Shown: piece by piece, positions 22,936 through 32,884 of the stretch | Numbering within the stretch: position 1 is the first letter of the stretch | Layout of the letters: each line of letters opens with the position of its first letter | Origin: Parietaria judaica | Lineage: Eukaryota > Streptophyta > Magnoliopsida > Rosales > Urticaceae | NCBI GenBank assembly: GCA_954871525.1 | Contig: OX940861.1 | Coordinates: forward strand, 40,685,201 to 40,749,200 | Direction: 5' to 3' | DNA: 64,000 nt | Program-made: the position numbers and the translations under genes | Notes under the pieces: generated by a model | What the model saw: the letters and a program-made list of their open reading frames with translations, nothing else | What the model was told of the DNA's origin: nothing | The model's database searches: none

Positions 22936-23566
22936 TGTAGAATAATATGTCTTCCTATTTTGATCAAGAGCTACCGAGAAGAAAACAAAGGTAAGTAAAC
23001 TATATGTATATTTTCAAGCGTTTTGAAATTACCTGTTTATCTCCTTGATCTTAGAGAAACTCTTGAACAAATCCGTGGTTAAGATCGAAGATCCGTGGCA
23101 AAATGCGAAGTTTCTGCAAAACAAAGATTAGAGCGAGAAAATCTGAGGCGTGTACGGTGACACTTTCCTTAAAGCAGATTCGCCCCCGCTACCGGCATGG
23201 CGTCGCTTCCCAGGATACAACGGAATAACTGTGGACCGAGTCCTCCGGCGAACTGAATTTCCAGAGAATCTCTATACCCATACTCGATCAAGAAAACGAA
23301 AAACCAAAGAAACCTTGAAAAAAAAACTCAGGCAAGTCTGAAAGGCATTGTAAATCGTTGTGTCTCGAATGAGAGTCAAAAACTGTATATATAGGGAGAT
23401 TGTATTGATATCATATTGATTGCTTAATCAATTTTTCCTTAAACGTTTTTCTGACCAGGTTATTAAACACTGTCAAACGTTTTATCTTCCACCATTACAT
23501 ATTGTCATTTAATGACAATAAAACCCTTATACGTTTTTGGGATTTCAATTTCATTTATATCCAACA
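22936..23566 (-). repeat. 5' LTR of the copia element
   Basis: It has the same length as the partner, with differences seen only at aagcgttttg/aagcattttg and gaacaaatcc/gaacagatcc. Next to it on the internal side the usual initiator-Met primer site (tggtatcagagc) is not present; the primer is unidentified. Confidence 0.9.
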
Positions 23567-24120
23567 ATATATATATATATATATATATATTAATTCTCTC
23601 ATTTCTATTCAATGCAGCGGAATTCGGATCATTTAATCGATAAATAACTTCAATTAAATTACATATTTGTACCTGGTAATGACTCGCGTCAACACCAATA
23701 GTAATAACATTAGGATATATGTTGCAAACATCTCTAAGTATTTGACAAAGACTCGTGATCTTTCAGGGTTGGCTCTAATCCGGTAAATTTAGGAGGGTCC
23801 GGACCCTCTGTTTTTTTAAAGCTGGTTAATAACTTAGAGACGTCCCACTGTCCAACATCTCCTACAATATCTACCGGACTAGTTCGCTCTTACTTCACAT
23901 TTGATGTGTATTTGAAGCCAATTAATAATATAGAAATGAAAATAATACCCGAAAATTTAGTAAAAATACCTAAAACTAACAAATACTCTGTTTTTATAGC
24001 TTTATTCAAAATCGGTTTTAACCGAAATTACATATGATTTACTACTAAAAATTAATTGTAAGATACTAATACTAAAAATATTGATAGTTGGCCAGGTAAA
24101 AACAGTGTCATATGAAATGC

Positions 24121-24250
24121 AACCAAGCTTGCTTGCCCTGGTGATAATTCCACTACACACCTCTTCAAGAAGTCACGGGTTCAAATCTCATGGGACGCAA
24201 ATGTGTACCCCCTTTACATATTGTAAATTTAGTCAATAGTGTTACTTGTT
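24121..24250 (+). mobile_element. tRNA-derived SINE, copy 1 (inside P450 intron 1)
   Basis: The head reads gcttgccctggtgataattcc (worn A box) and then agtcacgggttcaaatctca (B box GGTTCAAATC), followed by gggacgcaaatgtgtacccc. It aligns along at least 130 bp with the reverse-strand copy at 27.35-27.48 kb, including the tail gtaaatttagtcaatagtg. Confidence 0.65.
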
Positions 24251-24404
24251 CTTACACGAAATATATTTAATAAGGAAAAAATCATTATCTATCCATACCT
24301 TTGGCTTAAAATCAAAAGTTGGTGATGAATGTTCTAAATACTCCAAAATACTCCTGCCCAATATATATGCTCGAATTTTTTGGATAACTGCCTGAAATCT
24401 ATAT

Positions 24405-25175
24405 GTACAACTTTCTTATTTTTGGCATAACTCACTCATTGTTTGTCTAAATTTTATGAAACACCTATGATTGGAAATTTAAAAGATAGATCTACAACTT
24501 TTGTGTTTTAAGTTTTGTAAAAAAAAAAGCAATAAAAATATGAAATTTCAACAACAACGTAAAATTGGACATTAGTATAATGCAAAATATTTGTTTCGAA
24601 CAAATTTTAATATACTTAATGACTCTTTTATGAAATATAAAACTATAAAGTTGTAGATTTATATTTTATCTTTCCAACGGTACTTTATTCATGAAATTTG
24701 GACAAAAATTGAGGGAGTTATACCAAAAATACGAAATACGTGCAAATTTACAACGAAGTTAGTATGTCCGAGGTCGGTGTTAGGAGTTCCGAAGTCGGTA
24801 TTAGGGGTTCCGAATTCAGTGTTAGCACACTTGAGGTCGCTGTTAAGAGTTCTGAAGTCAAATTTTGACATAGAAGATTGCTAATACAGAAGTCGGGGAT
24901 TCTAAGACCGAATTCGGAGGTTATAACACTGACTTCGCACACCGATTTCGGAGTTAATAACTCTGAGCTCGGAGATAAATTTTATATATTTCGTATTTTT
25001 GGCATAACTCACTCATTGTATATCCTCGAGTTTGATATTGCTAACTCCGACCAAGATCTGCACAATATCATATTTTTCCACAACTTACTCATATATTGTC
25101 CAAACTCTACGATCTGAATATTATTTTGAAGCCAAAAGATGGATCTACAACTTCGTAGTTTAAGTTTTAGCAAAG
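24405..25175. repeat. Foldback repeat with 21-bp tandem units
   Basis: The phrase ggcataactcactcattgt is found at about 24427 and 25002, and its inverted form (gagggagttatacc) near 24710. The phrase aagatagatctacaact (24484) has an inverted partner near 24655. Between 24770 and 24860 lies a 21-bp tandem repeat (ga(a/g)gtcggt(g/a)ttag..gttc), with related inverted words at 24885-24970. It looks like a multi-armed foldback element; superfamily unknown. Confidence 0.6.
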
Positions 25176-25626
25176 AACCTTTCGAAAGACAGATCGAAAT
25201 TAACCTAAAGTTCAATCTAAAAATTGTGTTCGTCTTCATATTTTCCGGCGATTTTTCCTTCCCCCTGCACAAATTAGCTTTCACGACATTGCTCTGCTCT
25301 CAATCTATCCAACGAGATATTACCATCGTCATTTAGAGATCTGAGTAGAAAAATATGAACAAGAAATGGAAAAGATTTTTGGTGAGAAAAACAAAATGAG
25401 GGAGAAATGAAATGAAATGAGGAGGGAAGAAGCTAAATCGGGAGTATATGCAAAACAAAAGAGGGCAAGATATTTTGGTGATTTCAAATTTTGAGCAAAT
25501 GTATGATTAACTAATGAATTTTCTCTTCAATAATATGAGAATGCAAAGTAACATTGGTTAACAGTGACATCCATTAAAATAATATTTTAATTACGATATA
25601 TTATAAACAATTAAGGAGTTGTTCAC

Positions 25627-26110
25627 CTAATCCATTTGCGTCGTCGTATATGTCCCCTATGGACTTGCGAACCTGATCCCGCCTGAGCCCGTAGAGCGAG
25701 TCGAGCACGGCGCCGCTGAGAATCTGCTGGGAGAATATCCGGCGCAGCTTCTTCCACTGGCGGCCGTACGGCGCCACCACAACGTCATTCCCTCCAAAGG
25801 AGGCGACGACACCGGCCACTGAGAGGTCGTGGTTGGAGAAGACAACATCGTGGTCTCGGAAGATCTCTTTCACAAGCCGTGGCGAGGAAACCACCACGCA
25901 TAGCTTCCGGCCTAGGTAGAGCTTGAAGATGGGGCCGTGGCGGCGCGCCAGCTCAGCCAGCTCTCGGGGGAGGTCTCCGGTCATGAACGGAAGGTAGCCG
26001 AGGAGGGGCACGCCTCTCGGGCCCGGGGGCAGCACCGGCGAGTGCCGTGGATTTCTGGCCAGCCATAGGAGCAGCGCACAGAAGAAGCCGAGGAGGATGA
26101 ACCACCCCAT
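25627..26110 (-). CDS. P450 exon 1: anchor, hinge and helices A-C
   Basis: The start is the ATG at 26110; an in-frame TTG further upstream is not needed. Residues 1-21 (MGWFILLGFFCALLLWLA) form the ER anchor, followed by the hinge LPPGPRGVPLLGYLP. Later motifs PIFKLYLGRKLCVVVSSP, GGNDVVVAPYG and WKKLRRIF (helix C W-x-x-x-R) are close to the CYP706 family. The exon ends TTAG|gtgaac in phase 1, and the split codon is completed by TT at the start of exon 2 to give Val. No damage is seen in this exon. Confidence 0.85.
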
Positions 26111-26282
26111 CAATATGGTTCCTGAACTCAAATGCTGCAATCTCTAGAGACATTATGTGATCCTTCGCACTTTTCTAATATGTCAAGAATATAACTCGTA
26201 TAAGTTAATAATAATAGGGATAATTTATAAAATATAGTGGTAGAAAATTTCTAAAAATTTAAAATATCATAAAAAAAAAAAA

Positions 26283-26484
26283 AATCGGGTAGTAAAACCG
26301 GGTACCGGGTACCCGGTTTTTTTATTTTTAATACCCGGTACCCGTATCCGGTTTTGAATCCGGATACGGGTACCCGGAACCGGAATTCGGATACGGTTTC
26401 GGTTCCGGTTTTTAAATCCGGATACGGATTCGGTTCCGGATAATTACCCGGTTTTCGGGTATTATTTGCACCCCTACTAGAAAT
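26283..26484. mobile_element. hAT-like terminal region, ccggatac/cccggt-rich
   Basis: The right end read inward is taggggtgcaaataatacccg, a frequent plant hAT terminus. Subterminal words ccggatacgg and gggtacccgg repeat on both strands, making the stretch strongly self-complementary. The left terminus was not found and may be lost. Confidence 0.5.
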
Positions 26485-27345
26485 AACATCTTCGTGCAAA
26501 CCAGGGCCAGTCCTAACTCTGACTATAGGCGAACAAGGCTAGCGGTTGGTGCCTCGAACTTTCAAATTTGAAGGTCCAATTTTTTTGTTTCATACGTATT
26601 TAATTGTGGAAAGAAATTAGTTTTTAAATACTTTAAACCGATCAAAATTATACTTTATCTAAAACTCCGACGAAACACGACGAACTCAAAACCAAACCGG
26701 TTCTCACGTTAATTACTGGTGTGTTAGACGAACCTGTCAAATAGAGAGATGGTGGCAAATAGCTTCCAATTAATATGAGTTTTAACGACTTGACTCACTA
26801 TATTTGATACTTAGGTATATATTCGTTAATTTCACTTAAATTTAAGTATATTTGTCGTTAGCTCTTTCTGTATGGGCACAACAAGTACTACAACGTCAAC
26901 GACCGTACGGAGGGCCGAGGGGCCACCCGGACTCAACCGATCATATTAATATATAATATAGTGACAGTGTTGACTTGACAGACACACATAAATATCTAAC
27001 TAATAATGTTGATCAATTTTTTTAAAACAATTCAAAATCAAATTATTTCAAATTTCAAAAATACTTTGCTCTATATTTTTTTATTAAATGAAATTTTTTT
27101 CCTTTCAAATTATCTTCTTTTTTTATCGTGAAATTTTAGACACAAAAGAATATAAGAACTCTGTATTTTTAATTTCGTTTTGTATATTTAGGGCGAAAAA
27201 ATATATACTTTATTTATAGCACTTCAATATTTAAATTATTTTTTAAAGTAAAATATTTAATAAAATGGGAGTGACACTATATATTGGTCAAAGTTACAAT
27301 GCGTTATCGCATAACTAGAGACATTCAGTGAAATAACATTGACAT
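26485..27345. other. AT-rich intergenic DNA upstream of the P450
   Basis: The phrase ccagggccagtcctaactctgac at 26501 resembles the start of a widespread plant repeat with a CAGGGCCGGCCCTG head, and a similar scrap is at 33589. No gene is seen. Confidence 0.35.
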
Positions 27346-27478
27346 TATTAGCCATGTTTACATGTGTATGGGGACACGCATTTGCGTCACGTAAGGTTTG
27401 AACCCGGGACTTCTTGAAGAGCATATAGTGGAGTTAATTACTACTAAGCCAAATAAGTTTGGTTAAATATTGTACTTT
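27346..27478 (-). mobile_element. tRNA-derived SINE, copy 2
   Basis: On the minus strand tggcttagtagtaattaac (good A-box shape) is followed by agtcccgggttcaaacctta (B box GGTTCAAACC) and gacgcaaatgcgtgtcccc. It aligns with copy 1 at 24.1 kb over the head and most of the tail. About 100 bp separates it from the TSD of the copia element at 27576. Confidence 0.65.
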
Positions 27479-27575
27479 TCAAACTCTATCTTCTTCTTTT
27501 TTTTATTCCAAGTAGCATGATACAAGTTTTGCGCTACGTCATATCTCACAGATAAATGACTTATTTGAGCAAAAA

Positions 27576-28077
27576 TGTTGATTCCCAATTCACGGATCTG
27601 CAAAGAACACGATCACCACCAAAGAAAATCGAACAGGATAATGAAAAACAAGAACTTTTGGGAGAAGAAATTCTCTATTGATAATCGAAGGCATAATTAC
27701 AAAGAAAAACTCTAATGGATTCGACACTTTACAAAGTGTACAATGCTAGGTTTATATAGCCTCACATAGGCGAAACCCTAGCTAACCAAATCGCACAAAA
27801 TCGGGAAACTACCCTAAATAATCTTATCAAATCTTTGACTTGATCTTTGCTTGCTCCTCAAGCTTCGTGGGTAGTTGCTGACTTTCCCTTTCCTGCTCGG
27901 ACAGCTTCTCTGTCCCCGAGCTGGTCTGCTCATCTGCCCCTGACCGGGCTTGCCTTCTTTCTGGACGTTCTGCTCGTGTTCACCCGAGCTGGGCTGAACT
28001 CCTATCCGTCCTTGGTTCTGGTCGGTACCCGGGCTGACTTCCTCAGTGTGACGGACTAAGTTAAGCTTAAGATCACA
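27576..28077 (-). repeat. 3' LTR of the copia element
   Basis: Same length as the 5' LTR. The pol reading frame runs into it without a stop for about 88 codons, ending near 27814. Confidence 0.92.
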
Positions 28078-28092
28078 TTCTCTCCCGTAAGC
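28078..28092 (-). other. Polypurine tract
   Basis: acgggagagaa on the minus strand directly abuts the 3' LTR start, the usual plus-strand priming site. Confidence 0.75.
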
Positions 28093-28625
28093 TTGACTTG
28101 CTTCTACTTTCTTCACTCTGAGCAGCTCTCTCATCTCTGCAAACTTGACTCTCGCCAGAGCCTTGGTAAGTATGTCTTCCCGTTGCTCCCTTGTGTTGAC
28201 AAACTCCACGATGATCTCTCGCTTCTCCACACACTCACGAATGTAGTGAAATTTCGTGTCAATGTGTTTGCTCCGTCCATGAAACACTGGATTCTTTATC
28301 AACGCAATTGCAGACTTGTTGTCCACGTAGAGAGTAGTTGGTCTCTGCTCGGATATGGTCACCTCACTTAGTAGCCCCTTCAACCACATAGCCTGACATG
28401 CTGCTGCGGTTGCCGCCATGAACTCTGCTTCACATGAAGATAGAGCTACTGTCTGCTTCTTTTGAGACTGCCAGGTGATCAGGTTTCCGTTGAGGTAGAA
28501 CGCCATCCCTCCGGTACTCTTCCTGTCATCGATATCACCGGCCAGATCACTGTCTGTAAAGCCGACTAGTACTTCTGCTCCACTTCCTCTGCTGTACTGG
28601 ATCCCGTAGTTCGTCGTGCCCTTCA
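28078..28625 (-). pseudogene. copia RNase H
   Basis: VGFTDSDLAGDIDDRKST, ALSSCEAEFMAATAAACQA and LYVDNKSAIALIKNP hold the Asp/Glu/Asp RNase H residues. KHIDTKFHYIRECVE and REDILTKALAR close the domain. The frame continues past the domain into the 3' LTR. Confidence 0.9.
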
Positions 28626-29135
28626 TGTATGTAAGATGTGCTTCACCGCCTGTTGGTGTGCACTTGTGGGCTTCTCCATGTATCGACTGACTATCCCGAC
28701 TGCGTGTGCAATGTCTGGTCGGGTATGAGTGAGGTATCTCAAACACCCAATCAGGCGTCTGTACTCCGTGGAATCCACTCCTGTCCCTTCATAATCATTT
28801 CCGAGCTGCAGCTTCGCCTCCATTGGGTATTTGCTCGGGTTGTAATCCGCCATTTCAAACTGCATAAGGATCTTATTCGCGTAGGCCGACTGCTTCAGCG
28901 TGATCCAGTCCTTCTTCTGTTCCACCTCGAGACCAAGATAGTACGAAAGTAATCCGAGGTCACTCATCTCAAATTCGGCCATCATCTGCTGCTTGAATCC
29001 ATCTACGCCTCCTGCGCTGGATCCAGTGACGATTAGGTCATCCACATATACTCCCACGATCAGGATCTCCTGCCCGGTTCTCCTAGTGTAGACTGCCTGC
29101 TCCCTCAGGCACTTTGTGAATCCAAGATTTTTCAA
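28623..29135 (-). pseudogene. copia reverse transcriptase, palm with YVDD
   Basis: VGVYVDDLIVTGSS carries the catalytic YVDD. It is followed by FEMSDLGLLSYYLGLEV and GCLRYLTHTRPDIAHAV. A one-base loss near 28627 ends this frame just before the RNase H connection. Confidence 0.92.
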
Positions 29136-29177
29136 GCTCTTGTCAAGACGGAGGTTGGGAGATTCACCAAATGGATG

Positions 29178-29579
29178 TCACGCTCTTGGTGCTTGTTTTA
29201 ACCCATATAGGGCCTTGGATAGTTTGTACAACTTCTGCTCCTTGCCCGTGACGCCGAACCCCTCTGGTTGCTTGACGTACACTTCTTCTTCGAGGTCACC
29301 ATTTAAGAATGCCGATTTGACATCCATGTGGTGAATCTCCCAACCTCGGTGTGCTGCTAGGGCTAGGAGGAGTCTGATCGTGTCCAGTCTAGCTACTGGA
29401 GCAAAGACTTCTTCAAAGTCTATGCCTTTCTTCTGCACGTAACCTTTTGCTACCAGCCTTGCTTTGTGCGTAAGGACATTCCCCTTGGTGTCCTTCTTCA
29501 GCTTATACACCCACTTCAGACCGATGGGTTTATGACCTTTGGGCAAGTCGGTGAGCTCCCATGTACCTGTTCTTCTCAA
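29178..29579 (-). pseudogene. copia reverse transcriptase, N-terminal part
   Basis: [35 protein letters not shown] and [14 protein letters not shown] (first catalytic Asp) lead to [10 protein letters not shown]. The frame then meets a TGA created by a 30-bp inverted copy of nearby sequence (see findings). Confidence 0.9.
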
Positions 29580-29703
29580 TGGACTTCATCTCCTTCTTCA
29601 TTGCTTCCTACCACTCCTGCTCAGCTGCTGCCTCCTGGTAGCTGGCCGGCTCTTCTGCGCACAATAAAGAAAGTTCCTCCAGGCTCATCTCCACTTCTTC
29701 AGT

Positions 29704-31728
29704 CTAATCGTAGACGTCTTCTAGGGGTCGAAATCCCCTTGGGCCGTCTCTAATGGAGGAATCTTCTGAACTGGACGGGCTGGTCCTGCTCGGACTTGGT
29801 GTCCGTGGTGTATCCGGGCTGTTCTCTCCCGGGCTGGGTTCTCTCGTGCTTGGAAAAGCTGTTCCCGAGCTGGGTGTTCCGGGCTGATTCTGCTCGGCAA
29901 CGCCCTGTTCATCCTCGACTGTGAACTCTACTGAGTTCTGTTCGGGCTCTCCTTTCTCGTTGTGCCAATCCCATTTCATCTCTTCTTCGAACACAGCATA
30001 TATGCTCACTTGGAGTCTTCCGCGTCGTGGATCGTAGAGTTTGTGTGCCTTGCTTCCTTCTTCAACGCCTAGGTACACCATCTTCTGACTCCGGTCATCC
30101 ATTTTCTTGAGATGTGCCCCCACAACCTTTACATGTGCGGTGCACCCGAACACTCTTAAATGTTCTAAGTGGGGTTTATTCCCTTTCCACGCCTGGTAGG
30201 GAGTGTGTTCTCCTAGCGCCTTGGTCGGCAAGCGATTAAGCAGGTAGACCGCATATCTTACTGCTTCTGCCCAAAAATAAGCAGGAACTTGCATGCTCTT
30301 GAGTAAACTCCTGGCTGTGTTCATCACAGTTCGGTTTCGTCTTTTCACCACGCCATTCTGCTGGGGCGTGTGAGGTGCTGACAGGTGACGCTGAACTCCT
30401 TCCTGGTCGCAGAATTCTCCGAACTGCTGGGAAGTGAATTCTCCTCCTCGGTCTGTACGTAAGACTTTTAACCTGTGCACCGAGCCATTCTCCACAATCT
30501 TCTTCAAGACCTCAAAGGCTCCGCTCTTGTCCTTGAGCATATAAACCCACATCCAGCGACTATAATCATCAACAAGTAAGAGGAAGTATTTGTTACCTGC
30601 CAATGTTGCTGGGGTGACTGGACCGCATAGATCTGCATGTACCAACTGTAGGGGTCTCTCTGCTCGAAATTTGGCCTTGATCGGAAACGGTATCCTCGTC
30701 TGCTTCGCGATCATGCAACACTCACATAGCTGGTTGGGGTATTCTATCTTGGGAACCCCGAAGGCCATCTTCTTCTCGCCCATCATCTTGAGCGCGTGAA
30801 AATTCACGTGTCCGAGCCGTGCGTGCCATAGCCAAACCGGGTCTGCTATCGATGCAATGAGACAGACAGGCTGGCACGTCTTCAGGAGAATCTTGTAGAG
30901 TCTATTGGGTGTTCGCTCCACCTTCATCAACAGCTTTCCTTCCTTGGTCCACATCTTCAGGTAGGGTCCTTGCAGCAACACCGTATTCCCGATCTCAGTC
31001 ATCTGCCCTAGACTGATGATGTTGCTCTTCAACTTCGGGATGAAATACACCTGGGTCATCAGACGCTGGTCGCCATTCTTGCACTCGAACAGGATCGACC
31101 CTCTGCCTCTGATCTCTACGACTGATCCGTCGCCGAATTTCACGTTGCCAGTGATCTTCTTATCGAGCTCTTCAAACTTAGCTCGGTCCCCAGTCATGTG
31201 GTTGCTAGCTCCGTTGTCTAAGTACCATACGTCAGTACTGACTTTCTTTTCTCCGTCTACGAGGAGGTTTGAAATAACCTTATCCTCGATGAGGAAAACC
31301 TTCTCGCTGGTTTCCTCCGGACAGGTCTGCTCGGCCTCTAGACTGATCGGCACACTGATTACCTCTGCCCGGGTCTTGGCGTCGCTTTCGCCATTTTGCT
31401 CGTCCAGGTGCGTCTCCTGCTCAGCAAATAACAATGCCGGCTGGTCGTCTGGGAATCTCGCTAGATTCGCCTCTTCGCCCTGGTTTCTACTTCGGCACTC
31501 AGATGCAAAGTGCCCAAGCTTTTGACAACTGTAGCACTTCACTGTGCTCTTGTCTCTCCTGGTCGTATTTTGTTGACGGGGTGCTCCACTGTCGCTACCT
31601 CGCTGATCCCGACCAAGAACTCGTCCACGACCTTGTCCGCGTCCTCGGACCTCTCCACCAAAACTGCTCCGACCTGAGGAATTTGAGAAAACTCGGCTCC
31701 CCCGGTTTTCCGCTGTCTGGCCGTCCAC
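29704..31728 (-). pseudogene. copia zinc knuckle, protease and integrase (674-codon open frame)
   Basis: In order: CYSCQKLGHFASEC (CCHC knuckle); WYLDNGASNHMTGD (protease, with Asn where most copia have Ser/Thr, a common variant); WHARLGHVNFHAL and CECCMIAKQ (integrase HHCC); HADLCGP and RTDRGGEF (first two catalytic Asp); then TPQQNGVVKRRNRT. In this last motif copia integrases have Glu before RRNR as the third catalytic residue. Here the codon is AAA (near 30342), so strand transfer should be abolished. The C-terminal part is Ser/Pro-rich. The frame stops at TAG (29704), with a second TAG about 35 codons on, before RT. Confidence 0.92.
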
Positions 31729-32351
31729 TCTTCATGCGTGAGCAGGAGGTTCTTATCTTCTTCTCTGTCACCGTAACCCCGAAGTCTCTCCTCGTGGGCC
31801 TTGAGATCGCCGAACTGCTCAATCGATGTCACGATCTGCATGTACCTGTGAGGCAGTGCTCGGAGGAATTTCTTGACAACGGTGGTCTCCTCCACCGTGC
31901 CTCCCAACGACCGTATGCCGGTCACAATGGACGTGAGCCGCATAGCGAAGTCATCAATTGATTCGTTCTCCCTCATCCTCATCACCTCGAACTCGCTCTT
32001 CAAGGTCTGGACCTTTGCCACCTTGACGCGATCTACGCCCATGTGCATGGTCTGAAGAGTTTTTCATGCTTCCTTCGATGAATCTTTCTCGGCAAGCATG
32101 AGAAGAACATCTTCCGGAACTGCTAGGTAGATTGCGGCTAGAGCCATTATTTCCTTGCGCCCTTCGACACCGCCGTTCTCTACGGCCTCCCACACTCCCT
32201 GCGCCTGCAGATTCACCTTCATCTTCAACGCCCACACGGCGTAATTGCTCTTCGTGAGCATGGGGTAATGGAGCGTAACTGTATCTTCTCTAGAGTCTGG
32301 TTTCTGCGCGACCAAAGCTTCGTTGATCGGTGACTCTGATGATGAAGACAT
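31690..32351 (-). pseudogene. copia gag (capsid region), with stop and frameshift
   Basis: It starts MSSSSESPINEA at 32351 and runs LTKSNYAVWALKMKVNLQ (copia gag domain). A TGA at about 32063 stands where the family has Trp (KEA-stop-KTLQTMHMG). The frame then continues ENESIDDFAMRLTSIV and VVKKFLRALPHRYMQIV. Near 31690-31710 the frame changes to reach the zinc knuckle. Gag would form the virus-like particle. Confidence 0.85.
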
Positions 32352-32363
32352 TCTTTGATTGAA

Positions 32364-32375
32364 GCTCTGATACCA
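32364..32375 (-). other. Primer binding site (initiator tRNA-Met)
   Basis: tggtatcagagc on the minus strand lies two bases inside the 5' LTR. This is the standard plant copia primer site. Confidence 0.93.
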
Positions 32376-32377
32376 CT

Positions 32378-32879
32378 TGTTGGTTCCCAATTCACGGATC
32401 TGCAATGAACACAATCACCACCAAAGAAAATCGAACAAGATAATAAAGAACACGAACTTTTGGGAGAAGAAATTCTCTATTGATAATCGAAGGCAGAAAT
32501 ACAAAGAAAAACTCTAATGGACTCGACACTTTACAAAGTGTACAATGCTAGGTTTATATAGTCTCACATAGGCGAAACCCTAGCCAACCAAATCGCACAA
32601 AATCGGGAAACTACCCTAAATAATCTTATCAAATCTTTGACTTGATCTTTGCTTGCTCCTCAAGCTTCGCGGGTAGTTGCTGACTTTCCCTTTCCTGCTC
32701 GAACAGCTTCTCTGTCCCCGAGCTGGTCTGCTCGTCTGCCCCTGACCGGGCTTGCCTTCTTTCTGGACGTTCTGCTCGTGTTCACCCGAGCTGGGCTGAA
32801 CTCCTATCCGTCCTTGGTTCTGGTCGGTACCCGGGCTGACTTCCTCAGTTTGACGGACTAAGTCAAGCTTAAGATCACA
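32378..32879 (-). repeat. 5' LTR of the copia element
   Basis: On the minus strand it begins TGTGATCTTAAGC and ends GGGAACCAACA. It contains CT/GC-rich words such as tcggggacagag and a tttatata-type box near 32553 that could serve as TATA. Confidence 0.92.
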
Positions 32880-32884
32880 AAAAA

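Larger units (their letters stand above)
19151..23566 (-). mobile_element. Young non-autonomous Ty1/copia element in P450 intron 1
   Basis: Two 631-bp direct repeats (19151-19781 and 22936-23566) bound 3154 bp of internal DNA, and atata flanks both sides (19146-19150, 23567-23571) as a 5-bp TSD. On the minus strand the LTR begins TGTTGGATATAAATG and ends ATTATTCTACA. A polypurine tract gtgggggat precedes the 3' LTR. By eye the LTRs differ at two positions. The interior is badly degraded, with only a protease piece and an RNase H tail, so the copy must have moved using proteins from another element. Confidence 0.92.
17521..26110 (-). pseudogene. Cytochrome P450, CYP706-like, three exons, one-base deletion in exon 3
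   Basis: Exons at 25627-26110, 18706-19091 and 17521-18158 join with canonical GT/AG sites and consistent phases. The lengths are 484, 386 and 638 nt, a total of 1508, exactly one short of 503 codons. The missing base lies at 17960/17961, in the codon after CTCCGCCTT, where A-type P450s have CAC/CAT (LRLHP). Everything else needed is present: membrane anchor, PPGP hinge, I-helix GGADTT, K-helix KETLR, PERF and the heme-ligand loop FGSGRRICVG. Such ER-bound monooxygenases oxidise small molecules; CYP706 members act mainly on terpenoids, and the substrate here cannot be predicted. Intron 1 (6535 bp) carries a young copia element. Either this is a very recent pseudogene or the base was lost in assembly. 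Confidence 0.85.
27576..32879 (-). mobile_element. Full-length but dead Ty1/copia retrotransposon
   Basis: 502-bp LTRs (27576-28077, 32378-32879), a 5-bp TSD aaaaa, a primer site tggtatcagagc complementary to initiator tRNA-Met, and a polypurine tract bound gag, protease, integrase, reverse transcriptase and RNase H in copia order. The LTRs differ at roughly 3-4 % of sites by eye, so it is clearly older than the copia element at 19-23.5 kb. Breaks include a stop in gag, a gag/pol frame change, stops before and inside RT, a frameshift before RNase H, and Lys at the integrase catalytic Glu. Confidence 0.95.

Noticed and set aside
19365..23341. Two identical 63-codon plus-strand frames
   Set aside because: They lie in the two LTRs of the same copia element and are identical only for that reason.
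27847..28059. 70-codon plus-strand frame (also at 32649-32861)
   Set aside because: Opposite strand of the copia LTR; present twice because the LTR is.
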